NCBI GenBank assembly: GCA_023443225.1
Contig: JAEZVF010000060.1
Location: 1 to 64,000 of the forward strand
Source of the DNA: Bacillota bacterium
GTDB lineage: Bacteria; Bacillota; Clostridia; Lachnospirales; Lachnospiraceae
Direction of reading: 5' to 3'
Length of the DNA: 64,000 nt
Shown here one piece after another: positions 28,029-37,289 of this stretch. Position numbers and translations under genes: made by a program. Each line of letters opens with the position of its first letter. The stretch's first letter is position 1. Below the pieces are notes generated by a model, which worked only from the letters and a program-made list of their open reading frames with translations, searched no databases and was not told the DNA's origin.

Positions 28029-28412
28029 ATGAAAAAAGAACCTAAATTTTTTATATGTAAACATTGTGGTAATCTAGTTACATTATTAAACGAATCAGGT
28101 GCTCCACTCTCCTGTTGTGGTGATACTATGACACAAATCATACCAAATACCGTGGATGCAGCAACAGAAAAGCACGTACCCGTTGTAACTGTAAATGGCA
28201 ACTCTGTTTCTGTAGCAGTGGGTAGTGTGGAACATCCTATGGTAGCAGAGCATTTTATTCAATGGATTTATCTTGAGACCGATAAGGGGTTCCAGACAAA
28301 ATATTTAACACCAGAAGATAAACCAAAGGCTGATTTTATATTAATTGATGAAAAACCGGTGGCTGCTTATGAGTATTGCAACCTCCATGGATTATGGAAA
28401 ACCAATATATAA
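28029..28412 (+). CDS. dfx: Desulfoferrodoxin-type superoxide reductase
   Basis: Reduces superoxide to peroxide without producing oxygen, ideal for anaerobes. 127 aa. The N-terminal desulforedoxin centre (CKHCG, CC) is followed by the SOR domain with iron ligands in VEHPMVAEHFIQWI and CNLHGLW. An AGGAGGATTAGAGTCA ribosome site precedes the ATG, 27 bases after rubrerythrin. The product peroxide would be removed by rubrerythrin from the preceding gene. Confidence 0.95.
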   Translation: MKKEPKFFICKHCGNLVTLLNESGAPLSCCGDTMTQIIPNTVDAATEKHVPVVTVNGNSVSVAVGSVEHPMVAEHFIQWIYLETDKGFQTKYLTPEDKPKADFILIDEKPVAAYEYCNLHGLWKTNI

Positions 28413-28458
28413 AGTTATAAAGTCTGCTTTAGAATCTAGGTAGAGACAGGAAAACGAA

Positions 28459-29133
28459 ATGTTGAATGAAAACGATGTGAAATACATGACCCAAGTTTTT
28501 ACTTTTTGGGATAAATTAAGCGATAACCAAAAAGCAACCATTCTAGATACTACAGTACCTGTACAGTATAAGAAGGGAACGACTATCCATGCAGGGGATA
28601 GTGATTGTGTTGGTGTCCTTATTATAAAAAAAGGGGAACTACGGGTATATATGTTATCTGAGGAGGGCAAGGACATAACTCTCTACCGATTGAGGGAAGG
28701 AGACATATGTACTCTCTCTGCTTCTTGCATTTTAAAAAGTATTACTTTTGAAGTTAATATTGATGCAGAAACGAACTGTGATGTTTTACAATTAGATGCA
28801 ATGTTTTATAATCAATTATGTAATCAAAATATTTATGCTGAAAATTTTTCACAAAAGGTAGTCATTGAACGTTTTTCGGATGTTATGTGGACGATAGAAC
28901 AGATTTTATTTATGAGTTTTGATAAGAGACTTGCTATTTTTCTATCCGATGAAATGAATCGAAAGCAACAGGATATCATAGAATTAACCCATGAACAGAT
29001 TGCTAAATATGTTGGAAGTGCCAGAGAAGTCGTTTCACGCATGTTAAAATATTTTGCATCGGAAGGAATTGTAGAATTATCAAGAGGTGGAGTAAAGATA
29101 ATTGATAAAAAGAAATTAAAGAAATTAATTTAA
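28459..29133 (+). CDS. Crp/Fnr-family transcriptional regulator
   Basis: 224 aa. The N-terminal cyclic-nucleotide-binding-like barrel (about 15-135) and C-terminal winged helix (LTHEQIAKYVGSAREVVSRM, then GIVELSRGGVKII) are clear. Two Cys within the barrel (DICTLSASCIL) resemble those of clostridial redox-responsive members, but no Fnr-type four-Cys iron-sulfur set is visible. It follows the superoxide reductase by 46 bases and probably regulates the surrounding oxygen-defence genes; that is inferred. A terminator follows directly. Confidence 0.9.
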   Translation: MLNENDVKYMTQVFTFWDKLSDNQKATILDTTVPVQYKKGTTIHAGDSDCVGVLIIKKGELRVYMLSEEGKDITLYRLREGDICTLSASCILKSITFEVNIDAETNCDVLQLDAMFYNQLCNQNIYAENFSQKVVIERFSDVMWTIEQILFMSFDKRLAIFLSDEMNRKQQDIIELTHEQIAKYVGSAREVVSRMLKYFASEGIVELSRGGVKIIDKKKLKKLI

Positions 29134-29144
29134 TCATCAGAAAA

Positions 29145-29196
29145 CATCCAGGTAAGCGAGTACTCCAACATCGGAATTGCTTACCTGGATGCTTTT
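29145..29196 (+). terminator. Terminator after the Crp/Fnr gene
   Basis: CATCCAGGTAAGC (29145-29157) pairs perfectly with GCTTACCTGGATG (29179-29191), followed by CTTTTTC. It separates this operon from the convergent thioredoxin gene. Confidence 0.85.
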
Positions 29197-29220
29197 TCGT
29201 TGTTTTCACAAAGGGTGACA

Positions 29221-29532
29221 CTAGAGGTTCAATAAATCGAGGATTTTCTGTTTCGGCTGAGCACCAACGGAAGTATTCTTAACCTTACCATTTTCAATAA
29301 CGATTAATGAAGGGATTGACATAACTTTAAAATCCTTAGCAAGATCAGGTTCTTCATCCACGTTTACTTTACCAACTTTAATATCGGTAACTTCTGCAGC
29401 AATTTCATCAATGATTGGTGATACCATTTTGCAAGGACCACACCAAGCTGCCCAGAAATCAAGTAAAACTGGCTTATCAGATTGTATCACTTCTGAATCA
29501 AAATTTTCTTTTGTTATTTTAAGTACACTCAT
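29221..29532 (-). CDS. trxA: Thioredoxin
   Basis: 103-aa disulfide reductase with active site AAWCGPCKMVSPII and the cis-Pro region VMSIPSLIVIENG. AAGGAGATGAACAT precedes the ATG on the minus strand. No thioredoxin reductase lies alongside. Its placement inside an oxygen-defence island suggests a role in repairing oxidised thiols or supporting peroxide reduction. Confidence 0.96.
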   Translation of the reverse strand: MSVLKITKENFDSEVIQSDKPVLLDFWAAWCGPCKMVSPIIDEIAAEVTDIKVGKVNVDEEPDLAKDFKVMSIPSLIVIENGKVKNTSVGAQPKQKILDLLNL

Positions 29533-29719
29533 ATGTTCATCTCCTTAGTAAGTTATGTTTTTATTCTACAGGTTTATCTTATATGTTTCAAGAGTTGCTT
29601 TCAGTAACCTGGTCACATATTTACAAAATCCATCTATCTATCTTGCTAAAATAGGTTATAATATGATAGACTGATTGAGATTAATAAATGTTAGATTTTT
29701 AAGTTAAGGAGGAATTTGT

Positions 29720-30946
29720 ATGAAAGAGAGAAATATTGCCCAAGATACGTATCAGCTTTCTATAAATGTGGAAAATATATTATTCGAAGGTTTATGGGAG
29801 GTCCCAGAGGGTGTTACACTCAATTCATATATTATTAGAGGTGAAAAGACCGCTATTATTGATGGTGTTATTGGATGGGAAGGTATTCCAGAAACTTTAT
29901 TTGATATACTTGGACAAGTTGATGTTCAGGTTGATTCCATTGAATATTTAATTGTTAACCATATGGAACCGGATCATTCTGGTTGGATTGAAGCCTTTAT
30001 GCGGATAAATCCAGATGTTAAAATAATATGCAGTAAGAAAGCCAAAGATTTATTGTCATGCTTTTATGGGCAGACAGAAAATATAACAGTAGTTTCAAAT
30101 GGAGATACATTAGATTTAGGAAACGGACATGTTCTTAGCTTTGTTGACATTCCTAACGTGCATTGGCCTGATACGATTGCTACCTTTGATACATTAACTG
30201 GTACATTATTCTCTTGTGATGCCTTTGGATCCTTTGGAAGAATAACTTCCACCCAGTATGCTGACTTGTTAACTGAAAGCGAAGCAGAGAAATATGAAAT
30301 TGAAACCATCCGGTATTATTCCAATATAATAGCTTCTTTTTCCATGCAGGTTAAAAAAGCTGTGAGCAAGTGTCGTGAATTACCAGTTAAATTAATAGCA
30401 CCTGGACATGGACTAATGTGGCGTGAACCAGAAAAGATAATGCAGGCGTATTCTGAGTATGCCGATTACCAAAAAGGTCCCGCCAGAGAGGAAATTACCT
30501 TGATCTGGGGTTCTATGTATGGCATGACAGAGAAAGCTGTGAAGCATGCAGTTCAGGTATTAGAAAATGAGAATATCAAAGTTCATGTACATCAAGTACC
30601 ACAAGACTCATGGGGCGAAGTACTTACCTCTGCGTGGACGTCTACAGGAATTATACTGGCTATGCCAACGTATGAATTTAAAATGTTCCCTCCAATGGCA
30701 GCTGTTCTGGAAGAACTGGGTAAAAAGAAAGTCCATGGACGTAAGGCGTTCCGCTTTGGATCATATGGGTGGTCCGGTGGAGCTCAAAGAGAATTGGACG
30801 ATATAATGGAAAGACTCGGTATGAAATGGGAATTTGCAGAAGCAGTAGAATTTGCAGGCGCACCTAGTGAAGAAGAACTCCAATTAATTGGAGAACGTGT
30901 GAAAGATCTGGTGAAGGAAATCAAAGAACTGAACCTGCCCAAATAG
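29720..30946 (+). CDS. fprA: A-type flavodiiron protein (FprA, oxygen/NO reductase)
   Basis: 408 aa. The N-terminal metallo-beta-lactamase-like diiron domain has the family pattern HMEPDHSGW and the later HWPDTIATFD and APGHGLMW ligands. The C-terminal flavodoxin domain begins at about residue 255 (LIWGSMYGMTEKAV). It reduces oxygen to water (or NO to N2O), taking electrons from rubredoxin. AAGGAGGAATTTGT precedes the ATG. It is monocistronic with its own terminator and complements the rubredoxin-rubrerythrin-superoxide reductase operon 1.3 kb upstream. Confidence 0.94.
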   Translation: MKERNIAQDTYQLSINVENILFEGLWEVPEGVTLNSYIIRGEKTAIIDGVIGWEGIPETLFDILGQVDVQVDSIEYLIVNHMEPDHSGWIEAFMRINPDVKIICSKKAKDLLSCFYGQTENITVVSNGDTLDLGNGHVLSFVDIPNVHWPDTIATFDTLTGTLFSCDAFGSFGRITSTQYADLLTESEAEKYEIETIRYYSNIIASFSMQVKKAVSKCRELPVKLIAPGHGLMWREPEKIMQAYSEYADYQKGPAREEITLIWGSMYGMTEKAVKHAVQVLENENIKVHVHQVPQDSWGEVLTSAWTSTGIILAMPTYEFKMFPPMAAVLEELGKKKVHGRKAFRFGSYGWSGGAQRELDDIMERLGMKWEFAEAVEFAGAPSEEELQLIGERVKDLVKEIKELNLPK

Positions 30947-30972
30947 ATGGTTTGTTGTAATAACATGAAACT

Positions 30973-31018
30973 ATAGGTGCTATCCCAGTTTTTTTCAATA
31001 AACTGGGATAGCACCTAT
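30973..31018. terminator. Strong terminator after the flavodiiron gene
   Basis: A perfect 19-bp stem (30973-30991 with 31000-31018) begins ATAGGTGCTATCCCAG. T-rich on the plus strand, A-rich on the other side, so it can also terminate the convergent XRE/TPR gene. Confidence 0.9.
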
Positions 31019-31049
31019 TTCTGATTCATAGTTAGAAGCCGATTCAATA

Positions 31050-32144
31050 TCATTCCACTTGTTTCATTAAGATTGCCTCTTTTAATTTTTCTATTCCATC
31101 TTTGTATTCGTTTGTATTCTCAAGTACTTTGTAGAAAGGATTCATAAGGATGGCCTTTAATTGACTCTTTTGAACAATTGATTCCTTTGTAGTAGTTACA
31201 ATGTTTCTACTGATATTGGAGAAAATGGGATGATCTTTATAGCTGAAATCAAGTGAGAGAATAGCTTCTATCATTCTTCTAAAATTTTCAGCTGCTTTTT
31301 TTACCTCTCCAGTATGAAGATAAGTGTCTATCAATAAATCATAAGCAGTAGAAGCATTCATCAATTGAAACTCTTCTACAACAGATAAGTAGGTGTTTGC
31401 ATAATGTAAAGATTTTTCAAAATTTTTAGTTCTAATCGCTATGGTATGCAAGGTCATAATAGAAGACAGTATATTTTGTAAATCACCTAAAAGAGCTTGT
31501 GCAGCCAGATTTGAGGCAGTCTCTAAGTCCTCTTTTAATAGATGAAGACTAGGTGCCAGCCGGTTTGCATTTATTTCATCCTTGGGCAATTGGCTTAATA
31601 GTTCTTCTGCTTTTTCCAATTCACCAATGCTCATATAGGAGGAAATTAACCATACACATGCTGTCATACTTAGAGTTTTATCCGTGCTGTTTTTTACCTC
31701 TTCATATAACTGGATATTATCTCGAATAACTTTCTTATATTCTTCCTCACTATAATCATCTTCTATTGTGTATGCATATTTAATAACCAGAGGGCCCAAT
31801 TCCATCTTAAGGGAATCAGAGTTAGGATATTCTTTTAAATATGTTCTACACTTGCTATAACCCGAACGAAAACCTTCCTTATCAAAACGCTCACTTATTT
31901 CTGTTACAATTACATCTAACTCTTCTTTGGATAACTCAGATTCAAAGGAAAGCAAATTATCTAAAGTGCTTCCTAAAACCCTTGCAATTGGGGCTAGTAG
32001 GGCAATATCCGGATATGTAGCACCGGTTTCCCATTTACTTACAGCCGCAGTCGATACACCTACAGCTAATGCAAGTTTCTCTTGTGTTAGTTGTTTTTCT
32101 TTTCTTAGTGTAAATATTTTATTGCCAAGATTCAATTGATTCAT
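31050..32144 (-). CDS. XRE-family regulator with C-terminal TPR-like region
   Basis: 364 aa. An N-terminal helix-turn-helix (LRKEKQLTQEKLALAVGVST, then VSKWETGATYPDIALL) is followed by about 290 helical residues with repeated motifs such as GELEKAEELLSQLP and GEVKKAAENFRRM, resembling TPRs. This plan fits cytosolic regulators that bind a peptide or protein ligand. I start at MNQLNLGNKI because GGAGGTGAAGTA lies directly upstream; the longer frame of 25 extra residues lacks support. Targets unknown. Confidence 0.88.
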   Translation of the reverse strand: MNQLNLGNKIFTLRKEKQLTQEKLALAVGVSTAAVSKWETGATYPDIALLAPIARVLGSTLDNLLSFESELSKEELDVIVTEISERFDKEGFRSGYSKCRTYLKEYPNSDSLKMELGPLVIKYAYTIEDDYSEEEYKKVIRDNIQLYEEVKNSTDKTLSMTACVWLISSYMSIGELEKAEELLSQLPKDEINANRLAPSLHLLKEDLETASNLAAQALLGDLQNILSSIMTLHTIAIRTKNFEKSLHYANTYLSVVEEFQLMNASTAYDLLIDTYLHTGEVKKAAENFRRMIEAILSLDFSYKDHPIFSNISRNIVTTTKESIVQKSQLKAILMNPFYKVLENTNEYKDGIEKLKEAILMKQVE

Positions 32145-32313
32145 TACTTCACCTCCAAATTGCGAATGATACTGTATTTTTCTATAGACTATTATAGTAT
32201 GCTTCCATAAACGGTGCAATGGAGAGTGAGTTAACTTTTAGTTAATAATAATTAACTATTAATAAAAACAATTCTTCTATTTAACTCTAGAACATTTTCA
32301 ACATCACATAGTA

Positions 32314-33372
32314 TTACAGACTAATATCAAGATGCTGAATTGTACCAGCTGTGCCATTTTCCCTTAAAAACAGGCCGGTTTGCCGGATGACTCCTTGGGT
32401 TGAATTATTTCTATCCTTTAGAGTGTAGGAGCTGTCTACGGATCCAAGATAAATAGCTCCGATGCCTTTTTGCCCTATTGCAAAAAGCTGATCATTTCCA
32501 TTTTCATCTTTGGTCCAGATTCTAAGCTTATCATAGATCGGATCATTTTCATCTATCCAATTGTTACCATCAGAATCCAGTTCGGACAATTCTAGGAAAC
32601 CGTTACCGGATCCCGGGCCAAACAGTTCACTTCCATTATTAATCACACCATCGTTATTTTTATCAAATGCTAAAAAACCGCTGCCGCCGGTAGCGAAAGA
32701 GATGCTGTCACTTTTTCCATCATTGTCTAAATCAAAGGAGAATTTATTTTGCGTAAGCATTGCGGAGGAACATCCATAATTAATGACAAGCGGATCGATT
32801 AATGCATCACCTGCTTTTATGGAGGTTAAGCTCTGTGTTTCAAAGGAACGCTGGACTGTTAAATTAATACCAATCCGAATCTCCTTACCATCCGTTGTTT
32901 TTACAGTACCGGAGGAATTAAAATTCATAGTTGCAGTTTCTGAATAATATTCCGACTTCTGATAATCAAGTCCCCAGCCCTGCAGATTCTGAACCGGTGT
33001 CATAACAGATGGTAGAGAATAGGTAGATGATGCAATTGGTTGATTTAACGAAGCTTGTGGAATGAGGAATTTTAACTTTTTCTGAATGAGTTTATCCAAA
33101 ATCAAATTCATTAACCTTATCTTAAGTTCATCTTTTTTTGGTATTGCTAATGGATCTGTAGCAGTTTGTGAAATAGTAGTTGTTGAATTCCTTGTCTTGA
33201 ATTTCTCAAGTAATTCCTGGCTTAACTGTTTTTCTAGATTGTCCCCTCCAACAGTGGAACCCTGAATATCCAATGGACTGTCTCCCCATATCCGCAAGTT
33301 CTCGGAAGTATGTGATATCATCCTTTGAGATGTAGCAGAATTCATATAAATAGATGCGCTTTCAATTTTCAA
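32314..33372 (-). CDS. Protein with calcium-binding (EF-hand/VCBS-like) repeats, no signal peptide
   Basis: 352 aa. The C-terminal half carries acidic loops FDLDNDGKSD, FDKNNDGVINNGSELFGPG and LDSDGNNWIDENDPIYDKLR, a cluster typical of Ca-binding secreted proteins of unknown role. The N-terminal ~150 residues are Ser/Thr/Gln-rich and unrecognised. No signal peptide is visible from either start. TTG 33372 is preferred since GGGGGTAAATCA precedes it; an ATG 12 codons earlier is in frame. Export, if any, would need a non-classical route. Confidence 0.72.
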   Translation of the reverse strand: MKIESASIYMNSATSQRMISHTSENLRIWGDSPLDIQGSTVGGDNLEKQLSQELLEKFKTRNSTTTISQTATDPLAIPKKDELKIRLMNLILDKLIQKKLKFLIPQASLNQPIASSTYSLPSVMTPVQNLQGWGLDYQKSEYYSETATMNFNSSGTVKTTDGKEIRIGINLTVQRSFETQSLTSIKAGDALIDPLVINYGCSSAMLTQNKFSFDLDNDGKSDSISFATGGSGFLAFDKNNDGVINNGSELFGPGSGNGFLELSELDSDGNNWIDENDPIYDKLRIWTKDENGNDQLFAIGQKGIGAIYLGSVDSSYTLKDRNNSTQGVIRQTGLFLRENGTAGTIQHLDISL

Positions 33373-33483
33373 TGATTTACCCCCTTTTTTCCATAGTAAA
33401 CAAAACATGGCATAAACTATATCGGAAGAAATAGGGAAATATTTGATAGATTGTTCGAATCTGCGTTAAAAAATAAACTATTA

Positions 33484-33512
33484 TTGCAGTTCTAGAATAC
33501 TATGGGTATAAT
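33484..33512 (+). promoter_or_regulatory. Sigma-A-type promoter for the GltD-like oxidoreductase
   Basis: TTGCAG, 17-base spacer, TATAAT, about 90 bases before the chosen ATG. Confidence 0.65.
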
Positions 33513-33602
33513 ATTTTTATTGGCAGATGTTATAAACTGTCATTATTTTGTTTTTATCGAGTAAAAATGTTTGATAATATTTCAATAGAGAGAAGGTATA
33601 CT

Positions 33603-34841
33603 ATGCCAATTCATGTAGTTAATGAAGCAAAACGGTGTTTAAATTGTAAGAAGCCTAGGTGTGTGGAAGGATGTCCAATCAGTACCCCTATACCACAAAT
33701 GATAAGTGAATTTTTAAATGGAGGAATTACCGATGCCGGTGAAATGATTTTTGAGAACAACCCATTATCCATTGTTTGTTCCTTAGTATGTGATCATGAA
33801 AATCAGTGCGAAGGACATTGTATCCTCAATAAGAAAAGTTCACCAGTTCATATCAGCAGTATAGAAAATTACATTTCCAGTAATTATTTTGATAAAATGA
33901 AAATGACAAAAGAAGAAAAGAAAAATCAGAAAGCTGCTGTTATCGGATCAGGACCGGCTGGCATAACTATATCTATTATGCTTGCAAAAATGGGGTATAG
34001 TGTTACCGTCTTTGAAGCACGGGAAAAGATAGGCGGAGTATTACGATATGGAATTCCTGAATTCCGTTTACCAAAGAATATACTTGATAATATCAAGGGA
34101 AAAATGCTGGAGTTAGGTATAAAATTCCGTCACAATACCACAATCGGTGGTGCTATTAGTATAGATGATCTAGTCCGGGATGGCTATTTGGCTATCTTTA
34201 TTGGAACCGGGGTATGGAGACCGAATTCTCTTAAGATAAAGGGAGAAACGTTGGGGAATGTTCATTATGCCATAGATTATCTGGTTAACCCGGATTCTTT
34301 TCATTTGGGTGATAGTCTTGCAATTATTGGAGCTGGTAATTCTGCCATGGATGTTGCAAGAACTGCCTTACGAAAGGGAGTACGGGATGTTACGATTTAT
34401 TATCATCGGGATGTTATTAAGGCAAGTCAGCGAGAAATCGAATATGCTATGATAGACGGAGTCAAATTTGAATATTGTAAAGCTCCAGTGGAATTAACAG
34501 AAGAAGGGCCAATCTTAAAGACAGTGATTGTAAATGAAGATGAATCTGTTAGCGATGTACCCGGAAGTGAAACTTTATATCGGGCAGATTCCACTATTAT
34601 TGCAATTAGTCAAGGACCAAAGAATAAAATAGTTTCTACAACTGAAGGAATCGAAGTCAATAAAAGGGGCTTGATTGTAACAGATGATGATGGAAAAACT
34701 ACAAGAGACGGAATCTTTGCATCCGGTGATGTTGTTAATGGTGCAAAGACAGTAGTAGAAGCTGTTCATTACTCAAAACAGGTTGCAGAAGCGATGGATC
34801 AATATATGCAAAGCTTAACGGGGAAAACCGATACTCCTTGA
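33603..34841 (+). CDS. NAD(P)-dependent FAD oxidoreductase, glutamate synthase small-subunit-like
   Basis: 412 aa. An N-terminal iron-sulfur domain with CLNCKKPRCVEGCP and CSLVCDHENQCEGHC is followed by FAD (VIGSGPAGITISIMLAKMGY) and NAD(P) (IIGAGNSAMDVARTALRKG) sites and a C-terminal FASGDVVNGAKTVVEAV. Related enzymes are GltD and the NfnB/SudA-type subunit. No large GltB or NfnA partner adjoins it, so it may act as a free-standing electron-transfer reductase. ATG 33603 (MPIHVVNEAKRC) is chosen because AGAGAAGGTATACT precedes it; the in-frame upstream ATG would add 12 residues. Confidence 0.88.
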   Translation: MPIHVVNEAKRCLNCKKPRCVEGCPISTPIPQMISEFLNGGITDAGEMIFENNPLSIVCSLVCDHENQCEGHCILNKKSSPVHISSIENYISSNYFDKMKMTKEEKKNQKAAVIGSGPAGITISIMLAKMGYSVTVFEAREKIGGVLRYGIPEFRLPKNILDNIKGKMLELGIKFRHNTTIGGAISIDDLVRDGYLAIFIGTGVWRPNSLKIKGETLGNVHYAIDYLVNPDSFHLGDSLAIIGAGNSAMDVARTALRKGVRDVTIYYHRDVIKASQREIEYAMIDGVKFEYCKAPVELTEEGPILKTVIVNEDESVSDVPGSETLYRADSTIIAISQGPKNKIVSTTEGIEVNKRGLIVTDDDGKTTRDGIFASGDVVNGAKTVVEAVHYSKQVAEAMDQYMQSLTGKTDTP

Positions 34842-34876
34842 CATATTGAAATTACCTATTTAAATACATGAGAGCT

Positions 34877-34912
34877 GTAGCCGCCAATCCAAAGGATTGG
34901 CGCTACTTTGTG
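34877..34912 (+). terminator. Hairpin after the GltD-like gene
   Basis: GTAGC-C-GCCAATCC-AAA-GGATTGGC-GCTAC (34877-34906) with one bulged base, then TTTGTG. A moderate terminator. Confidence 0.6.
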
Positions 34913-34968
34913 CAGTTTGTATTGGTGAGTTTGTGCTATCGTTGGCCTTACCAAGTAATACCTTTCAT

Positions 34969-35817
34969 TTATCCCCATAAAGGTAACTCATAAAAGAGTT
35001 CTTCTTGATTTGCATTTATCCATGCTTTCTTACCCTTCTTATTTACAATTCTCACATATGCTGTTCCTGAATTTGTAACGTGCAATTTATCAAAAGTAAC
35101 AACATCTCCTTTTTTTACCTTGAATTGTATTACTTTTGAACCAGCGGTTTTATAAGCAGAGAAGCTCTTTTTTGATTTATATTTGTACTCTGTTGAGTAT
35201 TCAGAAAAAGAATAAGTTTTTGAAGCTACCATAGTTATTTTATTATTCTCTAATTTATAAGTAATGTAACAGAGATAACATCCTATGGACGCTGAATAAA
35301 TGGGAGTGTCAGCAAGTATTGTAAATGTTTTGTCTCCTTTTACTGTATCTATTGAAAAACGATAAAAGGATAGGTGTTTTGATAGCTCATTTGGTTTAAA
35401 GTTAATTTGATTTAATATCGACTTCCCATCATATTGAAAGAAAGTAGGATTACCTACCCCATCGGAAGGCTCTATAACATACAAATAAAAATCGAGATAG
35501 TTATCTTTACTATCGAGGTCACAGATCTGTAAAATATGACCATTGTCAAAATTGTCTTTTCTAGTTAGGCAAAGTTGGTCATTTATAAATAATTCTAAAG
35601 TAGATGTATCAGTTTTTCCCTGATAAGTTGATTTGTAATAAATCTTATCCTCTTTCCCATCACCATTTAAATCATAATAATAAGTTTTGTCAGCTTCTAA
35701 ATAGATAATTCCTTCAATTTTAGTTTCAGCTGCACTTGCCTTTGCAGGCAAACATAATAGAATTAAACTAAGGGAAAGATAAAATATAATGGAAGCCCAT
35801 TTATTTTTTATTAACAT
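34969..35817 (-). CDS. Secreted protein with VCBS-like and SH3-like regions
   Basis: 282 aa. Signal peptide about 1-29 (MLIKNKW, hydrophobic core, cleavage near ASAAE). The acidic motif DLNGDGKEDKIYY and the downstream DLDSKDNYLDFYLYVIE recall VCBS/FG-GAP repeats. The last ~70 residues (VIQFKVKKGDVVTF, then AYVRIVNKKGKKAWINA) resemble a bacterial SH3 domain, which often binds peptidoglycan. AGGAGTATAAGTGT precedes the ATG on the minus strand. No enzyme motif is seen; function unknown. Confidence 0.78.
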   Translation of the reverse strand: MLIKNKWASIIFYLSLSLILLCLPAKASAAETKIEGIIYLEADKTYYYDLNGDGKEDKIYYKSTYQGKTDTSTLELFINDQLCLTRKDNFDNGHILQICDLDSKDNYLDFYLYVIEPSDGVGNPTFFQYDGKSILNQINFKPNELSKHLSFYRFSIDTVKGDKTFTILADTPIYSASIGCYLCYITYKLENNKITMVASKTYSFSEYSTEYKYKSKKSFSAYKTAGSKVIQFKVKKGDVVTFDKLHVTNSGTAYVRIVNKKGKKAWINANQEELFYELPLWG

Positions 35818-36002
35818 ACACTTATACTCCTTTTGATATTTTTGCTTTTTTTCAGTATATTATATATATTGTAAATTGTATACATTTATTTAATCTATCA
35901 AAGCAGTATGAGGATACCTGCTTTGATTATGAAGCATAACCAAATGCCACAAAAACACTGTCCTGCTAGTATAAAATTGTATAAAACTATCCCTAAAACA
36001 TA

Positions 36003-36038
36003 CAGGAGATAGCTCTACACATGTTGAGCTATCTCCTG
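36003..36038 (-). terminator. Terminator downstream of the GH43 gene
   Basis: CAGGAGATAGCTC (36003-36015) pairs perfectly with GAGCTATCTCCTG (36026-36038); on the minus strand TATGTTTTAG follows. It lies between GH43 and the secreted-protein gene, which are transcribed in the same direction. Confidence 0.7.
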
Positions 36039-36113
36039 ATTTAAGTTTGTGAATTTGTGAATTCGTAAATTTATAATTTTGTGAAAAGGATTTAAATTAA
36101 GACTAATTCAATC

Positions 36114-37103
36114 CTAATCTTCATTTCCATATGGATTTATGGTCTGAATCGTTCCATCTGCATTATATTTTAGTTCCGTATATTTTACGCAACGCTTATG
36201 ATTTACTCCACCGGATAATGAGCTGTCATGATAGAATAAATACCACTTGTCTTTGAATGAGACGATGGAGTGATGAGTTGTCCATCCAATCACAGGTTCT
36301 AAGATTCGTCCCTGATAAGTGAAAGGGCCCATTGGATTTTTGCTGATTGCATAAACAAGATAGTGTGTACTGCCTGTGGAATAGGATAAATAATAGTATC
36401 CGTTATATTTATGCATCCAAGGTCCTTCAAAATATCTTCGATCTTCATCACCTGCAGTAAGAGGATTACCATTTTCATCAAGAATTGTAATTTCTTGTGG
36501 AGCACCTTTAAATGAAAGAAGATCATCACTTAATTCTGCGACAATAGGGCCTAAAGCCTTTTCCTTACCAGAAGGGCCTGTTGCATCTGGTACGTAATTA
36601 CCAGTCTGCCATTTTTCCAACTGCCCTCCCCATAACCCACCAAAATAAATGTAGGATTTCCCGTCATCATCAATAAATACTGCAGGGTCAATGCTGAAGC
36701 TTCCAGGTATGTAATTCGGTTCTGCAGTGAATGGACCGGATGGACTTTTACTCGTTGCAACACCTAGCCGGAAGATACCGTCCTTATCTCTTGCAGGGAA
36801 GAAGAGATAGTATGTATCATTTTTATATGCAGCATCCGGTGCCCACATCTGTTTGCTTGCCCATGGAACATTCCTTATGTGAAGTGCTTCTCCGTGATCA
36901 GTGCAGGGAGAATTGATATCCTCCATGGATAAGACATGATAATCCTCCATCTTATATTGGTCTCCATTATCATTGTCAGGTCCGTTATGATCTAAATCAT
37001 GAGAAGGATAAATATATATTTTATCCTCAAATACATGTGCAGAAGGATCTGCAGTAAAGATATGGGTAACGATTGGTTGATTTTGATTTGAATTATTTCC
37101 CAT
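36114..37103 (-). CDS. Glycoside hydrolase family 43 (beta-xylosidase / alpha-L-arabinofuranosidase)
   Basis: 329-aa five-bladed beta-propeller enzyme. Catalytic candidates: base Asp in FTADPSAHVFEDKIYIYPSHD (quoted in part), pKa-modulating Asp in FSIDPAVFIDDDGKSYIYFG, and acid Glu in RYFEGPWMHKYNGYYYLSYS. No signal peptide, so it should act inside the cell on imported xylo- or arabino-oligosaccharides. GGAGAGATTACTACA precedes the ATG. Monocistronic and divergent from the JetABC operon. Exact specificity cannot be read from sequence. Confidence 0.9.
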   Translation of the reverse strand: MGNNSNQNQPIVTHIFTADPSAHVFEDKIYIYPSHDLDHNGPDNDNGDQYKMEDYHVLSMEDINSPCTDHGEALHIRNVPWASKQMWAPDAAYKNDTYYLFFPARDKDGIFRLGVATSKSPSGPFTAEPNYIPGSFSIDPAVFIDDDGKSYIYFGGLWGGQLEKWQTGNYVPDATGPSGKEKALGPIVAELSDDLLSFKGAPQEITILDENGNPLTAGDEDRRYFEGPWMHKYNGYYYLSYSTGSTHYLVYAISKNPMGPFTYQGRILEPVIGWTTHHSIVSFKDKWYLFYHDSSLSGGVNHKRCVKYTELKYNADGTIQTINPYGNED

Positions 37104-37228
37104 TGTAGTAATCTCTCCCTAATTTTTTAATGATGATAATAGTATATCAAAGAATAACATAAATAGCCACATAAATTTAGTTACTAAACAAACTATGAAT
37201 ATATGCTTTTCCGAAAATGGAGTTGTAC

Positions 37229-37257
37229 TTGTCAGACTCTTTTTCGTATGGTATAAA
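37229..37257 (+). promoter_or_regulatory. Sigma-A-type promoter for the JetABC operon
   Basis: TTGTCA, 17-base spacer, TATAAA, 33 bases before the chosen jetA ATG. Confidence 0.65.
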
Positions 37258-37289
37258 TTATAATAGAACATTTGAATGATAGGAAAGGC

